DNA of 5,811 nt from Cellvibrionaceae bacterium. GTDB lineage: Bacteria > Pseudomonadota > Gammaproteobacteria > Pseudomonadales > Cellvibrionaceae. The stretch is from the NCBI GenBank assembly GCA_027012915.1, contig JALUYN010000654.1, positions 1-5,811 on the forward strand. Direction: 5' to 3'. Below, one piece after another: positions 1 through 5,774 of this stretch. The translations under genes were made by a program, and so were the position numbers. Position 1 is the first letter of the stretch, and each line of letters opens with the position of its first letter. The notes beneath the pieces were generated by a model that was not told the origin of the DNA, did not search any database, and saw only the letters and a list, made by a program, of their open reading frames with translations.

Positions 1-30
1 GGGCCTGTTAACACTAATTCTGATGCTTCT

Positions 31-128
31 GTTGCGTCTCAAATCGCGCCAATCTAGGCGCGAGAAGCGAGTTTAGTGGTTCTAAACGAGCGACGAGCAA
101 CAACGATTGGCGCGATTTGAGGCGCAAC
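31..128. other. Hairpin 1 of the repeat
   Basis: The outer arms 31-54 and 105-128 are complementary at 23 of 24 positions, and the single mismatch would be a wobble pair in RNA on one strand. The apex at 71-87 is GTTTAG, loop TGGTT, CTAAAC. The middle section pairs less well. If transcribed it would form a strong stem that could stop transcription or protect an RNA end. Only the outer half is compared with copy 2, because that copy is cut by the window end inside this hairpin. Confidence 0.8.
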
Positions 129-135
129 CCGAAGG

Positions 136-235
136 GCTGGGCCTATTTTCGCCCCCAGCTGCGTTGGAATTCGCTTATTTAGAATGACTAAATGGCGCTC
201 ATTCCGCCTGACTGGGAACAAAAATAGTCTCCAGC
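136..235. other. Hairpin 2 of the repeat
   Basis: This is an imperfect palindrome. GCTGG (136-140) pairs with 231-235, CTATTTT (143-149) with 221-227, CCCAG (154-158) with 212-216, GGAAT (166-170) with 201-205, and ATTTAG (177-182) with CTAAAT (188-193) around the loop AATGA. Its apex has the same TTTAG-N5-CTAAA form as hairpin 1, so the two halves of the element look like related units placed side by side. Confidence 0.75.
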
Positions 236-324
236 AGAAGTATCAGAATTAGTGTTAACAGGCCCTAAGATAATGTCTAATCTGCATAGCATGTGGCTTT
301 CAGACCACACTGCTTTCAAACCCT

Positions 325-330
325 GAGGAG
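325..330 (+). promoter_or_regulatory. Ribosome binding site deciding the pilU-like start
   Basis: GAGGAG lies seven bases before the GTG codon at 338. No comparable site precedes the earlier in-frame GTG at 293, so 338 is preferred. Confidence 0.75.
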
Positions 331-337
331 ACACCCG

Positions 338-1399
338 GTGACCGACATCTTGCGCAGCATGCTAGCTTTCTGTGTCAAAAGCGAAGGCTCAGATCTCTAT
401 ATCTACTGCGATGCAAAACCCATGATCAAGATTCACGGCGAGTGTCAGCACCTCTCCACCAACCCACTGAGCCAAGCCAATGTGGGCGAGATTCTGTCGC
501 GTCTGCTGACGCCGCAACAACTGGAAACCTTTGAACAGGAAATGGAACTGAGCACGTCCGTTACCTTTGAGGATATCGGCCGCTTTCGCATCAATGCTTT
601 CAAAGAACGAGGCAAAACCGCCATTGTGGCGCGGCTGATCAAGGGCGATATTCCCGCCATGGAACAACTCGGACTGCCATCGGTGCTGGAAAAGCTGTCG
701 CTGGAAAAGCGCGGGCTTATATTGGTTGTGGGGGCCACCGGCCAGGGTAAGTCCACCACGCTGGCAGCGATGATCAAACACCGCGCCAGCAAGCGCACAG
801 GCCACATTATCTGTATTGAAGATCCAATCGAGTTTATTCATTCACACAGTCGCAGCCTGATCGGCCAGCGGGAAATTGGCGTGGATACCCGGGACTACAA
901 CAGCGCCCTGAAGAACGCCATGCGCGAGAGTCCCGACGCCATTATGATCGGCGAAATCCTCGATGAGGAAACCATGTCCAGCGCCATCAAGTTCGCCGAC
1001 ACCGGCCACCTGTGTCTGGCCACGCTGCACGCCGTGAATGCCAACCAGGCGCTGGATCGGATCATCAATCTCTACCCTGAATCCATGCACGATCACGTAC
1101 GCCAGGATCTGGCACTGAATTTAAAAGCGATTATTTCCATGCGCCTGCCGCGGGGCACCGATGGCAAGCGGGTACCAGTGGTGGAGGTTATGCTCAACAC
1201 CCCCCACGTGCAGGACCTGATTCAGAAAGGGCTGATTAACGAGCTCAAAGAAGCAATTCTGGAATCCGTTGATGACGGCGGCCAATCCTTTGACCACGCG
1301 CTCTATCAGATGGTGCGCGAAGAACGCATCAGCGAAAAAGAAGCGCTGCGCTGGGCCGACTCTTCCACAGACCTGAGCCTGCGGCTACGCTTCGAATAA
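338..1399 (+). CDS. pilU: PilT/PilU-family type IV pilus retraction ATPase, PilU-like
   Basis: This is a 353-residue cytoplasmic ATPase of the secretion-ATPase superfamily. PilU proteins work with PilT as accessory motors that disassemble type IVa pili, powering twitching, adhesion and DNA uptake. Visible motifs are an N-terminal PAS-like region (about 1-100), Walker A GATGQGKST (132-140), an Asp box with IEDPIEF (160-166), Walker B IMIGEILDEET (202-212) and a His box TGHLCLATLHA (222-232). CLATLHA followed by NANQALDRIIN points to PilU rather than PilT. Two positions are odd: Leu208 replaces the usual Arg of GEIRD, and Gln136 sits in the P-loop where Ser is common. The GTG start at 338 is chosen for its strong Shine-Dalgarno site and because the protein then begins at the usual family N-terminus; a GTG at 293 would add 15 residues. 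The gene stands alone, without the usual adjacent pilT, 72 bp after the repeat. No convincing promoter was seen, only a GATAAT at 269-274 without a good -35. It may be an extra paralogue rather than the canonical pilU. Confidence 0.9.
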   Translation: MTDILRSMLAFCVKSEGSDLYIYCDAKPMIKIHGECQHLSTNPLSQANVGEILSRLLTPQQLETFEQEMELSTSVTFEDIGRFRINAFKERGKTAIVARLIKGDIPAMEQLGLPSVLEKLSLEKRGLILVVGATGQGKSTTLAAMIKHRASKRTGHIICIEDPIEFIHSHSRSLIGQREIGVDTRDYNSALKNAMRESPDAIMIGEILDEETMSSAIKFADTGHLCLATLHAVNANQALDRIINLYPESMHDHVRQDLALNLKAIISMRLPRGTDGKRVPVVEVMLNTPHVQDLIQKGLINELKEAILESVDDGGQSFDHALYQMVREERISEKEALRWADSSTDLSLRLRFE

Positions 1400-1440
1400 G
1401 CTCTGAAGTAGCGCGCCCGTTTTAGCGTTTTAACTCAAAA

Positions 1441-2007
1441 CTAGTTCAACGGTTTGCGCAAACTGAAGGCACCGCGAATGTCACCAACGCTGTAGCCTCG
1501 GGCCTGGTCTTGTGGATAAAGTCCATCCAGCTTCTGCTCAAGATTTTGCGTCAAATTGGCACCATGACAAGACAGGCAAAGCTTGCCCGTGGGGATTGCC
1601 TTCATAAAGCGAAATTCGCCATTTTCCTGCTTTGAAGCCACCAACGTTGTCGCGGGCTCACCAGCGGCCAACCGTTCTTCAAACGACTGCAGCACCGACA
1701 ACTCCCAGTCGTCGGGTTTGTTTTCCGGATTGCGCAGCTTTAGTGAAGTTCGGCGTATCTGCCAATCACCCGCACTGTGCGCCTGTGCGATCTCTGGAGC
1801 CTTGACGTTACACACCGAAATGGCGTTCTCAAAGCCGCCCTCTTTCACACCCTGTTGCAGCGCCCCTTTAAGCTCTTTGGCAAAGCCCATGACCTGTTGT
1901 TTTGCCTCTGCATGCAACTCCGCAGCCAGTGCCGCGGGCACCATCAGTGCCACTGCTACTGACAGGATTCCCGAAAATTTATTCATTCTTAATTTACTCG
2001 CAGTCAT
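1441..2007 (-). CDS. Periplasmic c-type heme protein, DUF3365/Tll0287-like
   Basis: This is a 188-residue exported protein. Residues 1-29 form a signal peptide: basic start (K5, R7, K10), hydrophobic core, and an ALA-type cleavage site before Glu30. One heme c attachment motif CLSCH is at 144-148. The flanking text is typical of DUF3365: RTSLKLRNPENKPDDWE at 86-102 and a GY..GDIRGAFSLRKP tail near the C-terminus. From memory, the structurally studied cyanobacterial member Tll0287 has a PAS-like fold with Cys/His heme ligation; Cys66 in SVCNVKAP is a candidate for that Cys ligand. Its role is unknown; a redox sensor or small electron carrier fits. Translation may start at 2007 or at a second Met at 1986 (181 residues). 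Neither has a strong ribosome site, and both keep the signal peptide. It converges with the pilU-like gene across a 41-bp gap with no clear terminator, and diverges from the sigma-54 activator, its likely regulator. Confidence 0.88.
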   Translation of the reverse strand: MTASKLRMNKFSGILSVAVALMVPAALAAELHAEAKQQVMGFAKELKGALQQGVKEGGFENAISVCNVKAPEIAQAHSAGDWQIRRTSLKLRNPENKPDDWELSVLQSFEERLAAGEPATTLVASKQENGEFRFMKAIPTGKLCLSCHGANLTQNLEQKLDGLYPQDQARGYSVGDIRGAFSLRKPLN

Positions 2008-2073
2008 CTGACACTTACTACCTGGCCCCGGTCATCATCGGTGTCATTCAGACCCACGGCAACCACACCGGAG

Positions 2074-2093
2074 AAAAAATCGACCAAAGTCGA
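2074..2093 (-). terminator. Terminator-like or attenuator hairpin in the heme gene leader
   Basis: On the minus strand, TCGAC-TTTG-GTCGA is a perfect 5-bp stem with a 4-base loop, followed by a run of six or seven T. It lies 67 bases before the heme protein start, inside the leader expected from the sigma-54-like promoter. The stem is short, so it could equally be an operator palindrome (2080-2093) or chance. Confidence 0.35.
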
Positions 2094-2236
2094 CAATCCC
2101 GAAAAAAGAGAGCATCCCTGCCCAATATTTAGACACGAGGCCGCGCTCCTGCAGACCAAGGTTCTCGGGATTAGTGAATTCGTCATTTGAGGCAATCGCC
2201 CTTTGCTATGGCCGTTTCTTTATTACTAATGCAAGA

Positions 2237-2254
2237 TAGCAAAGTGTATTCCAA
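2237..2254 (-). promoter_or_regulatory. Sigma-54-type (-24/-12) promoter candidate for the heme gene
   Basis: Read on the minus strand, TTGGAATACACTTTGCTA has GG and GC at the exact 10-base separation required by sigma-54, a perfect TTGCT -12 box, and TGGAAT against the consensus TGGCAC at -24. It points at the heme protein from beside a sigma-54 activator gene, the classical arrangement. Transcription would start near 2227, giving a leader of about 220 bases. The site was found by eye, and partial matches are not rare. Confidence 0.45.
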
Positions 2255-2316
2255 CCCGGACAAATCAAGAGAAAGTTCTTTCTTGTCAAAGAGTTACGAA
2301 AATTCGCCACAAAACC

Positions 2317-2347
2317 TTGGCCCAGATGCAGGAACAACGCATATACT
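2317..2347 (+). promoter_or_regulatory. Possible sigma-70 promoter of the sigma-54 activator
   Basis: TATACT (2342-2347) is a good -10 box. TTGGCC (2317-2322) is a weak -35 at a long 19-base spacing. Transcription would begin near 2354, which agrees with the start codon at 2382 and not with the upstream in-frame starts. Confidence 0.3.
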
Positions 2348-2381
2348 TAACGACATATTTGTCAGTCACATAGCGCCAAAA

Positions 2382-3656
2382 ATGACAGAACAGCATTTTC
2401 AAAAGATCCTGGAAGCCATCCACGACCCGGCCATCCTGCTGGATCGCAACTACCGGATCTGCGCCACCAATCGCGCCTACACCGACACTTATGGCCCGAC
2501 CGCACTAGGGCGCCATTGCTACGAAATTTCCCATGACTATGACGTCCCTTGCGACCAGGCAGGGGAAGACTGCCCACTGAAAAACTGCATTACTCACAAC
2601 AGCCGCCAACGAGTACTGCACATCCACAATACCGCCTCAGGCAAAGAACACATCGACGTTGAGCTCACTCCAATTCACGATGAGAACGGCCAGATAACCC
2701 ACTTTGTTGAAATCATGCACCACGCCAATGCCACCAGATTGGCCGAGCGCAAAATGCTGGGTTTTAGCCAAAGCTTTAGTCAGATGCTCGAGCTGCTGAA
2801 CCGGGCCGCCGCCAGCAACATCAGCGTGTTGCTACAGGGAGAAACCGGCAGCGGGAAGGAATTAGCAGCCCACCATCTGCATGAGCACAGCCCCCGGGCC
2901 CAAAAACCATTCGTTATTGTGGAGTGCTCAGGCCTGTCGGAAAGCTTGTTTGAAAGTGAGCTCTTCGGCCACGAAAAAGGCGCCTTCACCGGTGCAACCA
3001 GCCGCAAAACAGGCCTGGTGGAAGCGGCCGAAGGCGGCACTCTGTTTCTCGACGAAATTGGCGATATACCGCTGCCACTGCAGGTAAAACTCCTGCGCCT
3101 GTTAGAAACAGGGAAATTTCGCCGCGTAGGCGGAATCACTGAACAGTCCACCGATTTCCGCCTGGTCTGCGCGACCCATAAACATCTGCAGGAAATGGTG
3201 CACAACGGCGAGTTCCGTCAGGACCTCTACTACCGCATCTGCCCGTTCCCAGTGGTCGTACCCTCACTGCGCGAACGCCAGGAAGACATCACCTTGATCG
3301 CCAAGCATCTGTTGTATCTGATCGCGCCGGAGCGCAAACTCACACTCAGTGGCGAGGCCCAGCAGTTTCTCAAACAACAGAGCTTTCCCGGCAATATTCG
3401 TGAACTGAGAAATCTGATGGAGCGCGCCAGCATTCTCTGCGACCACAGTGAAATACAACTCGAGCATCTGGTCAGCCCCCTACCGGGCCCAACGCATCAA
3501 CCTTCAAGCACGGAAATTACTACCCTCGCCGCAGCGGAGAAAGCCCACCTTGAACACGCGCTGCAACAATGTCCCGACGACAATAGTGCGCTCGCCCGAC
3601 AACTGGGAATCAGCGAGCGCACTCTCTACCGCAAACTCAAAAAACTTCAAACTTGA
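2382..3656 (+). CDS. PAS-domain sigma-54-dependent transcriptional activator (AAA+, Fis-type HTH)
   Basis: This is a 424-residue enhancer-binding activator that uses ATP hydrolysis to open sigma-54 RNA polymerase complexes. A PAS sensor (about 4-115) replaces the usual receiver domain. It contains Cys46, Cys57, Cys64 and Cys69 in the pattern C-X10-C-X6-CPL-X2-C, which suggests redox or metal sensing, an inference. The AAA+ domain has Walker A GETGSGKE (153-160), the sigma-54-contacting GAFTGA loop (200-205), Walker [12 protein letters not shown] (218-228), FRQDLYYR with the arginine fingers (278-285) and sensor [11 protein letters not shown] (336-344). A Fis-type helix-turn-helix (about 401-422) ends the protein. 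The frame is open back to 2187 (TTG; ATGs at 2208 and 2229). I chose ATG 2382 because it begins at the PAS domain, because the upstream part is AT-rich and low in similarity to any domain, and because the proposed promoters lie there. No strong ribosome site precedes it. The last 10 bases overlap the end of the convergent desaturase. Its likely target is the divergent heme gene. Confidence 0.92.
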   Translation: MTEQHFQKILEAIHDPAILLDRNYRICATNRAYTDTYGPTALGRHCYEISHDYDVPCDQAGEDCPLKNCITHNSRQRVLHIHNTASGKEHIDVELTPIHDENGQITHFVEIMHHANATRLAERKMLGFSQSFSQMLELLNRAAASNISVLLQGETGSGKELAAHHLHEHSPRAQKPFVIVECSGLSESLFESELFGHEKGAFTGATSRKTGLVEAAEGGTLFLDEIGDIPLPLQVKLLRLLETGKFRRVGGITEQSTDFRLVCATHKHLQEMVHNGEFRQDLYYRICPFPVVVPSLRERQEDITLIAKHLLYLIAPERKLTLSGEAQQFLKQQSFPGNIRELRNLMERASILCDHSEIQLEHLVSPLPGPTHQPSSTEITTLAAAEKAHLEHALQQCPDDNSALARQLGISERTLYRKLKKLQT

Positions 3657-4570
3657 GCCAAGACCTTCCGCTCTTCTGACTCAGGCACCAGCCCCCGCCA
3701 AGTGAGCCGGTATAAGGGAGCCTGACGCCGCGCCATGATTGCTTCAATCTCATCAAATACCTCGACGTAACGATAGAAAGGCACCTTGGGGAATAAATGA
3801 TGAATGGAGTGATAATTCTGGAACACCCAAAGCCAGGTCAGAACCTTGCCCACCGGGCCTGAAACACGAATGGTAGAGGTATCAACATAACGCCCCACTG
3901 CATCGTGAGGTCGATGCACAATATAGGCGAACAGATACAACAAGATACTCAGGCCGATCAATGTGCCCACCACAAACAAGCCCGCAGCCTCCCACCAGAA
4001 ACCCGCTGCCACAATAACCAGTCGAACGCCAAATGCCGCCAAGATTTCCAACACCAGAGCCAACTTCTCCGTCCATGGCGCCACTCCCCAGCGATTGCGG
4101 ATGTAAAAGGCATAGTTGGCAAAGTACACCCTCACCGAATTCGCCATAAGACGCAGAGGAGAACCACTGGAGCTCGCCAACAACGCATCAGGATCACGCC
4201 CGGGCAGATTGGTGTGGCGATGATGTGCCAGGTGCTCATAGCGGTGAACCGTTAGGGGAATCATGGAAATCATGCCCGACATATAGCCGAGAGCATCATT
4301 CAATCGGCGCAGCCTCTGATGCTTTCCCGAGATAGAACCATGCACCGATTCGTGCAACGTCGTATAGGAAAGATAGGTTGCCAGAGCGCACAACAGTGCT
4401 CCCAACCAAATATTGATTTCCCCCAACAATACCAGTGCAACCACCACCCAGTAGGCCACCACAACAGCCACACCATAGATCACTGTAGGCCAGGCAAACT
4501 CACCCATGCGCGCCGTTGCCGCCCGCAACGCCATCCGATCCCACTCTTTATTCTGTTCCACACTCGACAT
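3647..4570 (-). CDS. Membrane fatty-acid desaturase-family di-iron enzyme
   Basis: This is a 307-residue integral membrane protein of the fatty-acid desaturase/hydroxylase superfamily, which uses a di-iron centre and O2 to desaturate or hydroxylate lipid chains or carotenoids. The three histidine boxes are present: HESVH (73-77), HLAHHRH (113-119) and HSIHH (254-258), with an extra H-R-P-H at 219-222. Hydrophobic segments lie near 25-50, 53-70, 92-108, 171-190 and 193-218. The substrate cannot be told from the sequence. The compact length and box spacing are also compatible with carotenoid-hydroxylase-like members, and no carotenoid genes are nearby. The ATG at 4570 is preceded by GAGAGGG on the minus strand with good spacing. 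The 3' end overlaps the sigma-54 activator gene by 10 bases. The gene diverges from the AraC regulator, which probably controls it. Confidence 0.9.
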   Translation of the reverse strand: MSSVEQNKEWDRMALRAATARMGEFAWPTVIYGVAVVVAYWVVVALVLLGEINIWLGALLCALATYLSYTTLHESVHGSISGKHQRLRRLNDALGYMSGMISMIPLTVHRYEHLAHHRHTNLPGRDPDALLASSSGSPLRLMANSVRVYFANYAFYIRNRWGVAPWTEKLALVLEILAAFGVRLVIVAAGFWWEAAGLFVVGTLIGLSILLYLFAYIVHRPHDAVGRYVDTSTIRVSGPVGKVLTWLWVFQNYHSIHHLFPKVPFYRYVEVFDEIEAIMARRQAPLYRLTWRGLVPESEERKVLAQV

Positions 4571-4577
4571 ATTCCCG

Positions 4578-4584
4578 CCCTCTC
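4578..4584 (-). promoter_or_regulatory. Ribosome binding site of the desaturase
   Basis: GAGAGGG on the minus strand, with its GAGG core eight bases before the ATG at 4570, supports that start. Confidence 0.7.
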
Positions 4585-4663
4585 TTTGTTATTTTGTGAA
4601 CCAACGAGCGCTCAGCATGAGGGAATTCACATCCGGGAATGAGTGTACGAGACGCCATCAGGG

Positions 4664-4672
4664 TGTCATAAT
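4664..4672 (+). promoter_or_regulatory. Extended -10 promoter candidate for the AraC gene
   Basis: TGTCATAAT is a TGN-extended -10 element with a near-consensus CATAAT hexamer. The -35 region (about 4644-4649) is poor, as is usual for extended -10 promoters. Transcription would start near 4679, giving a leader of only about 19 bases. Confidence 0.4.
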
Positions 4673-4699
4673 TCGCCACAAAAATAGGCTTTGGCGAAT
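4671..4699. promoter_or_regulatory. Inverted repeat overlapping the AraC start codon
   Basis: ATTCGCCA (4671-4678) and TGGCGAAT (4692-4699) are perfect 8-bp inverted arms with a 13-base spacer. The right arm covers the first two bases of the ATG at 4698. The left arm lies just after the candidate -10 box. It could be an operator for autoregulation or for control of the divergent desaturase. If the mRNA starts upstream of the left arm, it could also hide the start codon in a stem. Confidence 0.5.
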
Positions 4700-5774
4700 G
4701 GATAGCATTGCACCCACCTATGCGCTGTTTTTGGTTCAAGAACTTCAAAACCGAAGGCTCGACAAAGAGCTTTTGGAGGCCACCCAACTGACTCTTGAGA
4801 TACTGGAAAGCGGCGCCGACATTCCACTCACCAGCTTTCAGCAACTTCTACTCAACGCCGAAAGCTTGTGCCCTGACACCCCCGTGGGACTGATAATCGG
4901 CCGCCGGGCACACATTATGACGCTCGGTCCTATTGGCGTCGCCGCAGCCACAGCCCCCAATGCCAGGGAAGGCCTTATGGCACTGGAAGCTTTCAGTCAC
5001 CTGCACGCCAGTTACAGCCAGGTCACCCTTCGCTCAACGCTGCAAGGCGTGCGTATTGAAATCAGTTTTCTCGGTCAAATTCCCGAAACCGAACGGCTGC
5101 ACACTGAGTCCCTATTCTTTATGTTGCAACACTACATCGAGATGGTCACCGGCGAGCCACTCACCACCGCCAGCTTTAATGCTCGACACTCGAAACCCAG
5201 CTACCACGAAATTTACGACCAGTGGATTCACAGCCCCACAACGTTTAACAACGACCAGATCAGTATCGACATACCTCGAGAGCACCTCGACAAACACTCG
5301 CCTTTCTACAATCCAAGCACCTGGAAACAGACACTTCAAACACTGTCTCAACGCGTCAGAGAACTCGGCAAAAGCAATTCTCACAGTTACAAGCAGTACG
5401 TACTGAGCCTACTCTATAGCTACGAACCACCCTTACCTGCTGTGAGCTTTGCCGCTGAACGACTGCATATCTCTGAACGCACCCTGAACCGCCGCCTGCA
5501 AAAAGAGAACACCAATTTCCGGGAATTGAAGTCGCAGGTTATGCAATTCTGGGCCGAACAGTACCTGCAGGATACCGAGCTAAGCGTGGAAGCCATTGCC
5601 AATCTATTGGGCTATCAGGATACCGCCAATTTTCGCCGTGCCTTTCGCAACCATAAACACTGCTCACCCCAGGAATATCGCAAGCGCTTTTCAGATCTTG
5701 CCAGAGCCAATACACTAGGGCCTGTTAACACTAATTCTGATGCTTCTGTTGCGTCTCAAATCGCGCCAATCTAG
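4698..5774 (+). CDS. AraC-family transcriptional regulator, C-terminus completed by the repeat
   Basis: This is a 358-residue DNA-binding regulator with an N-terminal effector domain of the 'Arabinose_bd' type (about 18-200) and a C-terminal AraC/XylS double helix-turn-helix (about 240-331). The DNA-binding part shows VSFAAERLHISERTLNRRL (249-267) and LSVEAIANLLGYQDTANFRR (295-314), closing with SPQEYRKRF. Despite the domain name, the ligand is unknown. The start at 4698 is chosen because it opens at the domain's normal N-terminus; the frame is open back to 4506, but that would run into the divergent desaturase gene. A weak AGG (4686-4688) is the only ribosome-site match. Residues 341-358 (GPVNTNSDASVASQIAPI) and the TAG stop come from the repeat that begins at 5718, so the original C-terminus was probably different. 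Both helix-turn-helix units precede the junction, so function is likely kept. Its probable target is the divergent desaturase, by arrangement only. Confidence 0.88.
   Translation: MDSIAPTYALFLVQELQNRRLDKELLEATQLTLEILESGADIPLTSFQQLLLNAESLCPDTPVGLIIGRRAHIMTLGPIGVAAATAPNAREGLMALEAFSHLHASYSQVTLRSTLQGVRIEISFLGQIPETERLHTESLFFMLQHYIEMVTGEPLTTASFNARHSKPSYHEIYDQWIHSPTTFNNDQISIDIPREHLDKHSPFYNPSTWKQTLQTLSQRVRELGKSNSHSYKQYVLSLLYSYEPPLPAVSFAAERLHISERTLNRRLQKENTNFRELKSQVMQFWAEQYLQDTELSVEAIANLLGYQDTANFRRAFRNHKHCSPQEYRKRFSDLARANTLGPVNTNSDASVASQIAPI

Larger units (their letters stand above)
1..265. repeat. Complete MITE-like dispersed repeat with inverted ends and two internal hairpins
   Basis: The ends are inverted repeats: bases 1-31 match the reverse complement of 235-265 at 30 of 31 positions, the one difference being at base 25. 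Two large imperfect palindromes fill the inside, at 31-128 and 136-235. The element carries no transposase and no credible gene. Its first 94 bases recur at 5718-5811 in the same orientation with one difference (C68 corresponds to T5785). The right flank of this copy begins TA and the left flank of the second copy ends TA, which would fit insertion at a TA dinucleotide, although no single copy shows both flanks. Size, inverted ends and lack of coding suggest a non-autonomous mobile element. The family is not identified. A large REP/BIME-type structural repeat is the alternative. Confidence 0.85.
2008..2381. other. Divergent intergenic region between heme protein and sigma-54 activator
   Basis: This stretch of about 375 bp has no convincing gene. 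It is more AT-rich than the neighbouring coding DNA. It holds a terminator-like hairpin on the minus strand (2074-2093), a sigma-54-like promoter pointing to the heme gene (2237-2254), a copy of a 14-base sequence also found upstream of the AraC gene (2301-2314), a possible sigma-70 promoter for the activator (2317-2347) and a short inverted repeat GACA-TATT-TGTC (2352-2363). A minus-strand reading frame (2186 or 2195 down to 2004) overlaps the heme protein's start by ATGA, but its product resembles nothing I recognise. Confidence 0.7.

Noticed and set aside
389..841. Minus-strand open frames inside the pilU-like gene, and similar frames opposite the other genes
   Set aside because: They show no domain or ribosome site and lie wholly within strongly supported genes, so they are shadows of coding bias.
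1400..1440. Bidirectional terminator between the pilU-like and heme genes
   Set aside because: Only a weak 5-bp stem (GTTTT-AACTC-AAAAC, 1427-1441) is visible, with no GC-rich stem and T-run.
1611..1621. A third occurrence of the AAATTCGCCA core
   Set aside because: It lies within the coding sequence of the heme protein, matches only about 10 bases and lacks the following AAAA, so it is likely chance.
2004..2195. Minus-strand 63-codon frame just upstream of the heme gene as a real protein
   Set aside because: No recognisable domain, a TTG start without a clear ribosome site (an internal ATG at 2186 is no better), and it lies in AT-rich intergenic DNA. Kept only as a possible leader frame.
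2189..2207. Plus-strand sigma-54 promoter GAGGCAA...TTTGCT
   Set aside because: The GG to GC distance is two bases too long, and sigma-54 does not tolerate that.
2187..2381. N-terminal extension of the sigma-54 activator (65 residues)
   Set aside because: It is AT-rich, matches no domain, would start at TTG or at poorly supported ATGs, and covers both proposed promoters. The PAS domain begins at 2382.
4621..4640. Direct repeat GGGAAT spaced by 14 bases in the desaturase/AraC gap as an AraC binding site
   Set aside because: Six-base repeats are common by chance, and the spacing does not match the two helical turns typical of AraC half-sites.
4506..4697. N-terminal extension of the AraC regulator
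   Set aside because: It would overlap the well-supported start of the divergent desaturase and covers the promoter gap. The known domain begins just after 4698.
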